Shown: positions 34,214 through 42,841, counted from the first letter of the stretch. The stretch is 44,611 nucleotides of DNA from Pseudomonas californiensis (GCF_021147775.1 NZ_JAGTPK010000039.1:1-44611), one strand, 5' to 3'. Numbers and translations are program-made. Notes: generated from the letters alone by a model not told the origin.

Positions 34214-35668
34214 TTAGCCGGTGCGGTTGTTCCAGACGCTTGCGTCAAAGCCTGACGGCAGTGGGTTGCCCATTTGCTCGTTCGAGCCTGACGGTAATCG
34301 GCTATCAGTGGTTGTAGGACACACGACTATTCTGCCGCTAGCAGCTTCTCTTACCCACTGCGAAAACGCCTCAAGCTGTCGTGCGAGGTCTTCCGGGCTG
34401 AACAGGTCATGAGGCAGAGCCTGCCTCATGGGCGTCTCAGTGGAATCGTCAAAAGGATTTGTTCGCTCCTCTGGGTCAGTTCCATATTTTTCTGAAAGAT
34501 TGGACTCGGTGTTTTTGACCTGCACACCCGCGCGGCGTATCTCATCAGCTTTCAAGGGTGAGTGGGCATTGGCTGCTGGGGCAGGAGGGGGTGTAGGTTG
34601 GGAGAGGCTACCTGATTTGATGGCAGGGCTGCTGCTGACTGAGCGTTGGGTCAGATGTTTTGCGGGGGCTTTCTTGCCTGTACGCGCACTCTCTCGGTTG
34701 GCGGCATCTGACTTGGGCAGATAATTAATTTTTGCTGGTCTCTTGCCGCGCTCATTCATGACCTCGCGCATCACGTCGTAATCCGGTTCGATGTATTCCA
34801 TCGTGGTCGCAATATTGGAGTGGTTGAGCAGGTTTTTTGTTATGTGAATGTTGCGTTCCGGCTGTCGCATCATTTCACTGGCAATGGTATGCCTGACGCG
34901 ATGAGGTGTCATTCGAACACCCGTCATGGCGGTGAGCTTCTTATACATGGCTTCCACCTGATCAGCGTTCATCTGTGTGCGACTGTAATGGCCGGAGAAG
35001 CGGTTGACGTTGAAAATCTGGTCGGCGGGATCGAAGCCGACTCGTTGCGCGATGTCCATGAGCCGTTTCAGATGAGGCATTAGTCCGTCTGGGATGGGGA
35101 TCATGAATTCTCTGTGAGTCTTTTCTGTCTCTCCCCTGACTCTGATCAGGCGTTGTCCCAAATCGATATCGGCATACCTCAAGCAGATCAGGGCATTGAG
35201 CCTGATGCCCGTGTAGTAGAACATTTCAAATACTGCGAGCCAGAACCATGCGGGGGTGATCTCTGTTCTGTTCCCGGTTGCACGCTCCTCCTGGACCAGA
35301 ATGTTTAGCCAGTTTCTCGCACGTACAATGGCGTCTGTGTTGACGGTTTTCTTTGGTCGTTTGGCGGGGATCACACGTGTTTCTTTCAGAGGATTGGCCT
35401 TGAGGTCAACGAGACCATGCTCCATTGCATATCGGTACACCGTTCGCAGGTGGCCGGAGTACGTGTTCCAACTGCGCTTTGAGATTCTCTCCAGTTCTGA
35501 TCGGCGCCAGTCGAGCATGTCCCGGTGCGTTGTCTCGCTTGCCAGACGGTCGCCGAAGAATCTGACATAGGACTTTGTGGCAGCCCAGTAGATCTTGACG
35601 GTGTCGGGTCTCAGGTCATGAGTGAGGATGTATTCCTGGGTCAGCTCAGGCAGTGTCATCGTGTTCAT
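34214..35668 (-). CDS. XerC/D-type tyrosine recombinase (ICE integrase)
   Basis: 484 residues. N-terminal SAM-like DNA-binding domain (LTQEYILTHDLRPDTVKIYW). Catalytic residues in order: Arg156 (YYTGIRLNAL), Lys183, His256 and Arg259 (TPHRVRHTIASEMM), His283 (LLNHSNIATTMEYIEPD), nucleophile Tyr292. After about residue 310 there is a 170-residue Pro/Ser-rich, probably disordered tail not needed for the recombinase fold. Its ATG overlaps the relaxase stop (ATGA), so integrase translation depends on the conjugation operon. Reads toward tRNA-Pro, as expected for an island integrase. Confidence 0.93.
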   Translation of the reverse strand: MNTMTLPELTQEYILTHDLRPDTVKIYWAATKSYVRFFGDRLASETTHRDMLDWRRSELERISKRSWNTYSGHLRTVYRYAMEHGLVDLKANPLKETRVIPAKRPKKTVNTDAIVRARNWLNILVQEERATGNRTEITPAWFWLAVFEMFYYTGIRLNALICLRYADIDLGQRLIRVRGETEKTHREFMIPIPDGLMPHLKRLMDIAQRVGFDPADQIFNVNRFSGHYSRTQMNADQVEAMYKKLTAMTGVRMTPHRVRHTIASEMMRQPERNIHITKNLLNHSNIATTMEYIEPDYDVMREVMNERGKRPAKINYLPKSDAANRESARTGKKAPAKHLTQRSVSSSPAIKSGSLSQPTPPPAPAANAHSPLKADEIRRAGVQVKNTESNLSEKYGTDPEERTNPFDDSTETPMRQALPHDLFSPEDLARQLEAFSQWVREAASGRIVVCPTTTDSRLPSGSNEQMGNPLPSGFDASVWNNRTG

Positions 35669-37594
35669 TCAGATGGTTCCTTATCTGCCAAGTCCGCCAA
35701 GCTGATGACCGGGTTGTCATAGGGCACTTCGCTAAAAACGTCGGTGGGCTCAATGAGCAGGTAGCCCCGCAGTTGCTTGCTTTTGCGTGGTCCTTTGACC
35801 AAGCACGTCCAGATGTTCAGGCCTGCGGGCGTCTTACGATGTTTTTTCAGCTTCTCAAAAGATCGCTGGACCAATTGCCAGGCTTCGAGATCGCGCTCTT
35901 TCGCTTCATGCTCGATCGCCGGATGCTCAAGCGCATAACGTTTGAAGATGTCAGGACTGACCAGAAATGCGGTGCTGTCCACGGTATGTACACGCGCTTT
36001 GGCGTCATTGATGATGATCCGGTGAGAAATTACGCCGCCCTTCAGCCAGGCCAAGAAGTTGGCACCGTGATTCTGGGCCGAGTCGGTCGAGTTCTTGGCG
36101 GCGTCAGTTGCTGGAGCTGTTTCAGACATGGGAGGGTCAGCCATAGCCTGCTTGGGTTGGCTAAGCCGAGCAGAAGGTTTGGGCGGAGGAGAAAAGGGGA
36201 TCTGATCGTCGTCAGTGCTCTCCGGGCTACTTTGCACTGGTGCAGTTGGAACAGCAGGTACTGGATCGGGAAATAGATCGAGCAGCTCATCCAGCGCATC
36301 AAAATCTTTTACTGGTGCAGGTGCCTGTTTCTGAGAGGATTGCTGCACCGTCTGATTGATCGCAGCAGGTATCTTCTTGTTGTTACCTGCCGAAAGTGGT
36401 TCGGCGGCTCCCACAAGCGCTTGCTCGACTTCTTCCACCGGTCCTGCGGCTTCCACCGTAAGGGTGCCGGTATACGCCTCTGGTCTTTCGGTGGCGTTTG
36501 GCCAGATCAGTGCCGGCGCGATTTTCAGTACCGTGAGCGTGTTCTTCCAGCCGCGACCATTGTCGATGCTGGCCTTCCAAATGGCTTTTCCCTCTCCATT
36601 AGGCTGAATGATTGCCTGATCCTGGAGCAGGTTGAACATGGGGGCATTGGACGTCGGAATGTGCTCAATGCCCTGTGACAGCAGATGAGCCCTGAGCTGG
36701 TCTACCGCAGGCTTGCTGACAAGCCACAAGCCGTCCTGCGTCAGCCAGCCGTCTGAAGGACCATCGCTGGTTCAGCTTGAATTTCTCAGAGATGAGCATC
36801 CTCAAGCCTTCGGCCAGCTGTCGCTGAATGGATTGTTTAGGCGCTGACATTGCCCGACCCGGATTGCCGCCGAGTTCTTGCGCCACCGATGCCTGATCCG
36901 CCTGAGAGACAATTTCTCCCAGGATGTCGGCATGCTCATATTGCCCTGCGAACGCGAACACCAGTTGGGCCCAGAGCTCGGGAAACCCGCTGAGCCAGTC
37001 CAGTGCCTTCGCCGGAATGACATTGGCGTAGATCAGCGACGACGCAGCTCCATGCAACCGGTAGTCGCGACCTTTCACGTACTTGAATCGGTATGGCTGA
37101 TCCAGTGGCCCATGCCATGGATGCCAGGTCGTGCCGTCTGCCAGTTCCACGTTGACGTCCACCGCAATTTTGCCGAGGTCATGGACGAGCGCACCATAAG
37201 CCGATGCGGCAGACCACGCTTCGGACTGGGCAGCCTGTGACTCGGGCGGAGCTCCGATTGGCAGCAGATACATTTGCCGAATCTTCAGTGCGTAGGCGAC
37301 GATTTCAAGACCGTGATCCAGCATGCCACCATGATAGGCATGGTGATGATTCTCCGAGGCAGGGAGATGCTGCACCAAGGCTGCGTAGCTCTTGAATGCC
37401 TGCACGTATAGCGTATCGAACTGCGCGCGGGGCAGGGACGTTCGCTGCCAGATGTTTTCAATGAGCTGACGCCGTCGGGGAGTAGACAGTAACGCGTCAG
37501 AAGACTCGTGTTTGATAAACCCTGCAGCAGCATTGGAGGGCGTGGTTGGCGATGTTTTTCTTCGCTGAAAGAAGCTAAGCATTGAGGCACCCAT
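35665..37594 (-). pseudogene. traI: MobH-family relaxase TraI, frameshifted
   Basis: The N-terminal part (ATG 37594 onward) is the TraI_2 relaxase domain with its histidine/HD motifs: HHHAYHGGMLDHGLEIVAYA (about residues 83-102) and YGALVHDLGKIAVD (His138-Asp139). The C-terminal TraI_2_C part is in another frame: DGWLTQDGLWLVSKPAVDQL, then LAWLKGGVISHRIIINDAKA. The switch lies near 36745-36775: after EKFKLNQ the first frame turns into nonsense (RWSFRRLADAG...) that runs to 36665, while the true sequence resumes one frame over. Together they would give a normal relaxase of about 640 residues. As sequenced conjugation would fail; a sequencing error cannot be excluded. Confidence 0.9.
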
Positions 37595-37601
37595 GATGAA
37601 G

Positions 37602-37835
37602 TCATGGTGGGCCTTTTGCTCTATAGGGCTCAGCGTGACAAGTCGAAACCCATATCCATCCTGGAAAGGTTATGTACATGAGCCGCCACCTGAATGGTTG
37701 GGATCCAAACAGTGTCAGCGAACCGATGTTGCCATGCTTGCCAAAGAAAATGTAGTCTTCAACTGCTTGTTTAGATTGGTTTTTTGTAAATTCCAATTCG
37801 TGCAAAGCTGCCTTTCTAACCCTTTCGGCATCCAT
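37602..37835 (-). CDS. Possible small protein upstream of the relaxase
   Basis: 77 residues from ATG 37835 (MDAERVRKAALHELEFTKNQ), a GTG 12 codons upstream being an alternative. Mixed helix then aromatic-rich C-terminus (FRWRLMYITFPGWIW). It ends 7 bp before the relaxase ATG on the same strand, the spacing of an operon. No good SD and no family recognised, so coding status is open. Confidence 0.35.
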   Translation of the reverse strand: MDAERVRKAALHELEFTKNQSKQAVEDYIFFGKHGNIGSLTLFGSQPFRWRLMYITFPGWIWVSTCHAEPYRAKGPP

Positions 37836-37839
37836 TTTC

Positions 37840-38014
37840 GGCGGGCCCGCCGGCCTTTTCGGGTAAGGCACTTACCCTTATTACCCATTCCATTCAAACC
37901 CTTTGCCTTGCCATTTGCTTCAGACCATTTCGGCTCTTTGGGGCTTTGATTGCCTCAGCCTGCTTCATTGCGCCTGTGAGGGGAGGGGCTGAAAAATCAA
38001 CCCGTTTGTACGGG
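37840..38014. other. Candidate oriT region
   Basis: Three perfect inverted repeats lie between the relaxase side and the cargo promoter: GGCGGGCCCGCC (37840-37851), GGGTAAG-GCA-CTTACCC (37861-37877), and CCCGT-TTGT-ACGGG (38001-38014). Transfer origins usually sit next to the relaxase gene and carry such repeats. No nic sequence is recognised, so this is inference. Confidence 0.4.
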
Positions 38015-38050
38015 GGACCGGGCGGCAGCGAGGCGTGGCGCGAAAAATCT

Positions 38051-38079
38051 GGAACCAAAACTGGAAGAACAGCCACTCA
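38051..38079 (+). promoter_or_regulatory. hrp box (HrpL-dependent promoter) upstream of the cargo operon
   Basis: GGAACC (38051-38056), a 16-nt spacer, then CCACTCA (38073-38079). This fits the P. syringae HrpL sigma-factor consensus GGAACC-N15/16-CCACNNA at every fixed position. It points at the operon starting at 38219, leaving a leader of about 130 nt. Confidence 0.85.
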
Positions 38080-38218
38080 TCGTGTGACTTTTGTCGATTT
38101 GGGTCAGAGATGCTTGGGCAGACCAACATTGCTTAAAGCTAAGCGTTGCAGCAGGTTTGGCAGCAAAAGCGCTTTATGGCTAATATTTTCCTGGTAGAAA
38201 TGGAGTGATTATCAACTT

Positions 38219-39241
38219 ATGAAAGCACTGGGCTTAATGGATAACCAGAGGCTTGAACTTGTGAATTGCAAGGATCCTGTCATGCTTGCTCCTGACGGCG
38301 TAGAAATCGATATCGTGCTATCAGGTATATGCGGAACTGATCTGGCGGTATTGTCGGGCCGTGAAGGTGGAGAGGTGGGCATTATACGCGGGCACGAAGC
38401 AGTTGGCATTATTATCGATGTAGGTGAGAGCGTAGTACACCTACAAAAAGGGATGCGGGTGGTTGTTGATCCCAACGAATACTGTGGCGTTTGCGAACCT
38501 TGCCGTCTTGCTAAAACGCACCTATGCAATGGGGGGGTGAACGCTGGGTTGGATATCGCAGGTGTCAACAAACATGGAACTTTTGCCGAGCGCTTCGTTA
38601 CTCGTGAGCGTTTTGTGTATCAATTGCCAGACGATATGAGCTGGGCAGCTGGCGTGTTGGTTGAGCCTGTCGCCTGCATTCTGAATAATATAGACCAGGC
38701 GTTCATTCGAGCGGGAGAGCGTGTGTTGATCCTAGGGTCTGGCCCTATGAGTCTGATTGCGCAGATCGTTCTGCGCTCAATGGGGGTTGACACGCTCGCC
38801 ACTGATCGAAACACACATCGCATACAGTTCGGCCGCTCACAAAGTCTTGATGTTATACATGCCGATGATCTTGAGTTGCAGATGCAGCACCAAGAAAAGT
38901 TTGATGTTGTTATCGATACTGTCGGTAATCAGATCGATACAGCTTCACGCTACATCGGTCGCGGTGGGAGAATTGTACTTTTTGGATTTGATGGCGACTA
39001 TCATTACATGCTGCCTGTTAAGTACTTCCTGATTAACGCTATCAGTATTATTTCTGCTGGAGAATACAATCAGCACTTTCCTAGAGCAATTCGTCTTGTG
39101 CAAAAACTTCCTGAGCTAGGGCGGCTGGTAACGCATCGCTACGTGCTAGAAAATCACTCGGAGGTTTTTGATGCACTTCTGAACGATGCTTCCGCCCCCA
39201 ATATAAAAAGCGTATTCACACCAAATCTTGCTTATTTTTAA
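38219..39241 (+). CDS. Zinc-dependent alcohol/polyol dehydrogenase
   Basis: 340 residues, medium-chain dehydrogenase of the sorbitol/threonine dehydrogenase type. Catalytic zinc ligands Cys38 (SGICGTDLAVL) and His59-Glu60 (IRGHEAVGIIID); structural zinc Cys89/92/95/103 (YCGVCEPCRLAKTHLC); NAD-binding Rossmann motif ERVLILGSGPMSLIAQIVLR. Oxidises an alcohol, sugar alcohol or similar hydroxyl compound; substrate unknown. First gene after the hrp box and so probably HrpL-controlled. Base composition looks richer in A+T than the chromosomal genes, consistent with acquisition. Confidence 0.9.
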   Translation: MKALGLMDNQRLELVNCKDPVMLAPDGVEIDIVLSGICGTDLAVLSGREGGEVGIIRGHEAVGIIIDVGESVVHLQKGMRVVVDPNEYCGVCEPCRLAKTHLCNGGVNAGLDIAGVNKHGTFAERFVTRERFVYQLPDDMSWAAGVLVEPVACILNNIDQAFIRAGERVLILGSGPMSLIAQIVLRSMGVDTLATDRNTHRIQFGRSQSLDVIHADDLELQMQHQEKFDVVIDTVGNQIDTASRYIGRGGRIVLFGFDGDYHYMLPVKYFLINAISIISAGEYNQHFPRAIRLVQKLPELGRLVTHRYVLENHSEVFDALLNDASAPNIKSVFTPNLAYF

Positions 39242-39269
39242 TACCCAATTTCCTCTGTATGATACGAGC

Positions 39270-39309
39270 GGAATCAAGGAATCAAGGAATCAAGGAATCA
39301 AGGAATCAA
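39270..39309 (+). repeat. Five tandem copies of an 8-bp unit
   Basis: GGAATCAA repeated five times without interruption, ending one base before the ATG of the next gene. Each unit boundary creates AAGGA, so the last copy supplies the SD of the reductase gene at about 6 nt spacing and the others are spare SD-like sites. Confidence 0.97.
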
Positions 39310-39310
39310 T

Positions 39311-39985
39311 ATGAAAGTTACTGTATTCAGTCAGATATCAATTGATGGCAAGTTGACGATGGGCAAAGGCGCATCCAGCAAGCCGTTGTTTCAGAACTTT
39401 AATGATGATGATATGCGTTTTATCCATAAATTCCGCGGCGAAGTCGACGCAATCATGGTAGGGCGCAATACAATTGTTACTGACGATCCACAATTGACCA
39501 ATCGCTATGAGTCGGGTCGTAACCCATTACGTATCATTCCCACCACCTCCTTAGATCTGCCTGCTTCCGCCAGTATTTTCAAATCACCAGAGAAAACTAT
39601 TATCGCAACTACCGAACAGGCTCGTGATCATGACATGGTCAAACATATCCGTGCTTGTGGAAAGGAGGTGCTCTTTGCCGGTGCAAAGCATGTCGACTTT
39701 ACACGACTTTTCCCTATGCTGGAGGCGCGCGGAATAAACCACATCATGGTTGAGGGCGGTGGCAACCTGAACTGGCAGGTATTCAATCTCGATCTGGTAG
39801 ATGAAATTATACTCATGCAGGTGCCTATCATCATAGGTGGTGCGGCAACTGCAACGCTTGCTGACGGGGAGGGGTATCGGGATATCAACATGGCCAATTC
39901 CTTTACGCTGCATGCTTTAGAAGCACGCCCCCATTACAATCTCATGCACTTCAAGCGCGAATCGAACAATCGGAGCCCATACTGA
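39311..39985 (+). CDS. RibD-C/DHFR-like reductase
   Basis: 224 residues of the RibD C-terminal (dihydrofolate-reductase-like) fold, as in pyrimidine-phosphate reductases of riboflavin synthesis. Motifs: SQISIDGKLTMG near the start, DAIMVGRNTIVTDDPQLTNR, the nucleotide-binding HIMVEGGGNLNWQVF, and PIIIGGAATATLADGEG. There is no deaminase domain, so it is a stand-alone reductase; its substrate could be a pyrimidine, pterin or another carbonyl-containing compound. Stop and the next ATG share a base (TGATG), so translation is coupled to the HAD gene. Confidence 0.88.
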   Translation: MKVTVFSQISIDGKLTMGKGASSKPLFQNFNDDDMRFIHKFRGEVDAIMVGRNTIVTDDPQLTNRYESGRNPLRIIPTTSLDLPASASIFKSPEKTIIATTEQARDHDMVKHIRACGKEVLFAGAKHVDFTRLFPMLEARGINHIMVEGGGNLNWQVFNLDLVDEIILMQVPIIIGGAATATLADGEGYRDINMANSFTLHALEARPHYNLMHFKRESNNRSPY

Positions 39986-40638
39986 TGCAGGCGATAGGGG
40001 CTGTTATTTTTGATATGGATGGAGTTCTGGTTGACAGTGAGCCCCTTTATATGGAACAGGAAAAGAGTTCCTGTTTGCGCTACGGCGTGACCCTTAATGA
40101 AAAAGATCTGTCACGTTTTTTGGGAACTACACAGCACTACATGTGGAGCACGATTAAAAATGAGTACGCGCTCACTGAATCCATCGACCACCTGATGGCA
40201 CAGCATCAACAGCAATTAATGCGCTCAATCAGTTTTGAATCGTTTCAATCCATGCCTGGCGTGGAGGCGCTTCTCAATTTGCTGGAGCATACCAGAGTGC
40301 CCTGTGCCGTAGCCTCTTCGTCTCCACGTAATTTGGTCGAGCTTATATTGAAAAAAACGAAATTGCGTCGATTTTTCAAAGAGGTTATTTGTGGTACTGA
40401 TGTTAAAGAGAGTAAACCGAATCCGGAGATTTTTCTTACGGCGGCCAAAGGACTTGGAGTGTCACCTCGTTCATGTCTGGTTATTGAAGACTCCCATCAC
40501 GGTGTTACCGCTGCGAAGGCCGCCCATATGTTTTGTATAGGTTTGCGTCATCCCAGCTCATTGCAGCAGGATCTGAGCGCTGCTGATCTGATCGCCAATA
40601 ATCATTGTGACATCAAGCAATGGTTTGCAGAAAAATAG
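39985..40638 (+). CDS. HAD-superfamily hydrolase, beta-phosphoglucomutase-like
   Basis: 217 residues. Motif I FDMDGVLVDSEP (nucleophile and acid Asp), motif II VASSSPRN, motif III Lys in KESKPNPEIF, motif IV VIEDSHHGVTAAKA. The cap inserted after motif I places it in subfamily I. Such enzymes dephosphorylate or isomerise sugar phosphates and phosphorylated metabolites. Possible role: removing phosphate from the product of the neighbouring reductase; this is inferred from context. Confidence 0.92.
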   Translation: MQAIGAVIFDMDGVLVDSEPLYMEQEKSSCLRYGVTLNEKDLSRFLGTTQHYMWSTIKNEYALTESIDHLMAQHQQQLMRSISFESFQSMPGVEALLNLLEHTRVPCAVASSSPRNLVELILKKTKLRRFFKEVICGTDVKESKPNPEIFLTAAKGLGVSPRSCLVIEDSHHGVTAAKAAHMFCIGLRHPSSLQQDLSAADLIANNHCDIKQWFAEK

Positions 40639-40639
40639 T

Positions 40640-41242
40640 ATGAAAAAACTCAATTTTTCCGAGCTGAACTGGATTAACACTCCTGAGCATTTCTCGATTA
40701 CCGAAAATGAACTCGTCATCCATACGTCACCTGATACTGACTTTTGGCGGGGTACCTATTATGGTCTTGAATACAATAATGCTCCGGGTATTGTGATGCG
40801 CAGCGAGGAACGTTTCTGGACGCTGAAATCTAAGGTTGCGTTTGAATCCAATATGTTTTTTGATCAGTGTGGAATGTTGATCTATATAGATGATAGTAAC
40901 TGGATGAAAAGCGGGATCGAATATCAGAGTAATGGCTATCAGCAGCTTTTTTCGGTGGTCACGAATAACGGGTTCTCGGATTGGGCAATGACCAATCTTG
41001 ATCGTGTTACGCAGACTATGTACTACCGACTTAGTCGCCGGGGCAACGATTTTCTGCTCGAGCATTCCGCTGACGGAAAAATCTTTAATATGATGCGGAT
41101 GTTTCATATGTTTCAAGCACATACCACGGTTCAGTTCGGGTTTTTTGCGAGTAGTCCGGGTGACTCGTCATTTGCCGCACACTTTTCGGAAATAGAGTGG
41201 ACAGAATGTCTGTGGGATGCGCATACCTCCTCCCGTTTCTAA
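40640..41242 (+). CDS. DUF1349 domain protein
   Basis: 200 residues from ATG 40640, one base after the HAD stop. Matches the DUF1349/YesU-type concanavalin-like fold: FWRGTYYGLEYNNAPGIVMR, FFDQCGMLIYIDDSNWMKSG and GNDFLLEHSADGKIFNMMRM. No signal peptide, so cytosolic. Proteins of this kind often accompany sugar metabolism genes, but their activity is unknown. Confidence 0.85.
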   Translation: MKKLNFSELNWINTPEHFSITENELVIHTSPDTDFWRGTYYGLEYNNAPGIVMRSEERFWTLKSKVAFESNMFFDQCGMLIYIDDSNWMKSGIEYQSNGYQQLFSVVTNNGFSDWAMTNLDRVTQTMYYRLSRRGNDFLLEHSADGKIFNMMRMFHMFQAHTTVQFGFFASSPGDSSFAAHFSEIEWTECLWDAHTSSRF

Positions 41243-41262
41243 TTCAAAGAGTCGTGTGAGTA

Positions 41263-42456
41263 ATGAAGAATCTATTCAGCCAAAACAGCCGCGCACTTTA
41301 TGCGTGCTACGCCGCCATGGCATGTCTGGCCATGGCGCTTAACTTCCTACCGGTATACCTGACTTCATTCAGTGATACGTTCGGTGGAGCATCAGGGCTT
41401 ACAGCTGAGCAACTTGGCAGAATTCCCGCTGTCATGTTTCTCAGTTTCATCGTTGCAATTCTGGTTACGGGGCCTTTGGCGGACCGTGGCAGCGCCATGG
41501 CTTTCATTCTCATCGGTCTGCTGATCACCATGGCCGGTTTGGGAGTAGTCGCCTGCTCTCCTTCCTACTCCTTTCTGTTGTTCGCCGTTGCGGTTATGGG
41601 TTTTGGCGCGGGTGTACTGGACATGATTCTGAGCCCCATCGTGGCGGCCCTGCAGCCAGATCGGCGTAGCGCAGCCATGAACTGGTTGCATGCTTTTTTC
41701 TGCGTAGGTGCTGTGGGGGCAGTGCTGATCGCCAGTGTCGCGCTGAGGTGGGGTATTTCGTGGCGAATTGTTTCACTCGTCATGATGGCTGCGCCTTTAT
41801 TTACTTTTTTGCTGTTTCTGCGGTTGACCTTGCCGCCCTTAATAGATGAAGACACGCAACGGGACTCGATGCCGGCGCTTATCCGGCAACCCTTTTTTAT
41901 CGTTTGTCTGATCGCCATCTTTTTAGGTGGAGCAACCGAAACAGGGCTTTCACAATGGCTGCCTACCTACGTCGAACAAGGATTAGGGTACTCGAAAGAA
42001 GCTGGTGGTTTTACGCTGGCTGGATTTTCCGTCGGTATGGCACTCGGCCGAATGGTCGCTGCGGTCTTGCAAGAGCACGTCCCACCAGTTCCTTTGATGC
42101 TTGGGTGTTGCGCGGTTACTGCTGTTCTTTTCATAGTAATCAGTTTTCCGCCTAGCCCTGTAATTGCAATAGCTGCTGCTATTGCCGCAGGATTTTCGGG
42201 AAGTTGCCTTTGGCCAACGATGCTAGCTGTTTCTGCTGATGCCTACCCCCAGGGAGGGGCGACAATGTTCTCTGTATTGACAGCGATCGGCAACGCGGGG
42301 TGTAGTATTGTCCCTTGGTTGGTGGGTGTCATCATAAATTATTCAGACATTCACATTGGATTGTTGGCGGTCATGGCTTGCCCTGTAGGGATGATGGTGT
42401 TGCTCGTATGGATGGCTCGTTGGTCACGTGGAAAGGCTGTGATTCCTCCTCCTTGA
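41263..42456 (+). CDS. MFS transporter
   Basis: 397 residues with twelve hydrophobic segments. Recognisable MFS elements: FLSFIVAILVTGPLADRGSA (loop 2-3 motif with GPLADRG), FAVAVMGFGAGVLDMILSPI, and the second half GFSVGMALGRMVAAVLQEHV. Resembles the fucose/glucose-type (FHS-like) proton symporters, so uptake of a sugar-like compound or export of the pathway product are both possible. Last gene of the cargo operon. Confidence 0.9.
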   Translation: MKNLFSQNSRALYACYAAMACLAMALNFLPVYLTSFSDTFGGASGLTAEQLGRIPAVMFLSFIVAILVTGPLADRGSAMAFILIGLLITMAGLGVVACSPSYSFLLFAVAVMGFGAGVLDMILSPIVAALQPDRRSAAMNWLHAFFCVGAVGAVLIASVALRWGISWRIVSLVMMAAPLFTFLLFLRLTLPPLIDEDTQRDSMPALIRQPFFIVCLIAIFLGGATETGLSQWLPTYVEQGLGYSKEAGGFTLAGFSVGMALGRMVAAVLQEHVPPVPLMLGCCAVTAVLFIVISFPPSPVIAIAAAIAAGFSGSCLWPTMLAVSADAYPQGGATMFSVLTAIGNAGCSIVPWLVGVIINYSDIHIGLLAVMACPVGMMVLLVWMARWSRGKAVIPPP

Positions 42457-42587
42457 CCAAGGGGGGCTGCCGGTCAGCGCTCAAGCCCGAAGCGATCGCG
42501 TGCAGTCTGGTGCACTTGCTCGGCATTGAAAAACCCTTGGCGACTCGCTTTCGGTCTAACCAGACTTAAGATTCCAAGCCGCCCATA

Positions 42588-42841
42588 ACTCACCTACGAT
42601 GTGCGGTTGATGACCTGGGGGCAACTGAGGCAGTGAGTCGTCTGTTTCTACCGGGGTTCAAGTACAGTGAGGCTGAGATACTGTTGCAGGATCTGCGACA
42701 GTCTCGCGAATTTTACGAATGACCTGTTCGCGGCGTCGCAGTCGGCATCGTCGGAGAAGGTGATGGGAGTGCAGGATGAGATCAATACACGCTGTGTTAG
42801 AGGGGCTTGACGATCATTTATGGGTTGTGAATGGTCTATAG
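42588..42841 (+). pseudogene. Remnant of a rulB/umuC-type DNA polymerase gene (C-terminal part)
   Basis: Three successive frames give consecutive pieces of a UmuC/RulB C-terminus: AVSRLFLPGFKYSEAEILLQ + DLRQSREF (stop at 42720), then TNDLFAASQSASSEKVMGVQ + DEINTR (stop at 42808), then LDDHLWVVNGL (stop at 42839). The breaks and missing sequence between pieces show decay. rulAB genes are common on P. syringae mobile elements and are known ICE/cassette insertion targets. Confidence 0.7.

Noticed and set aside
39270..39309. CRISPR-like array
   Set aside because: Five directly abutting 8-bp units without spacers and no cas genes; a simple tandem repeat.
38219..42456. Type III effectors among the genes after the hrp box
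   Set aside because: All five encoded proteins belong to enzyme or transporter families, with no Ser/Gln-rich effector-like N-termini.
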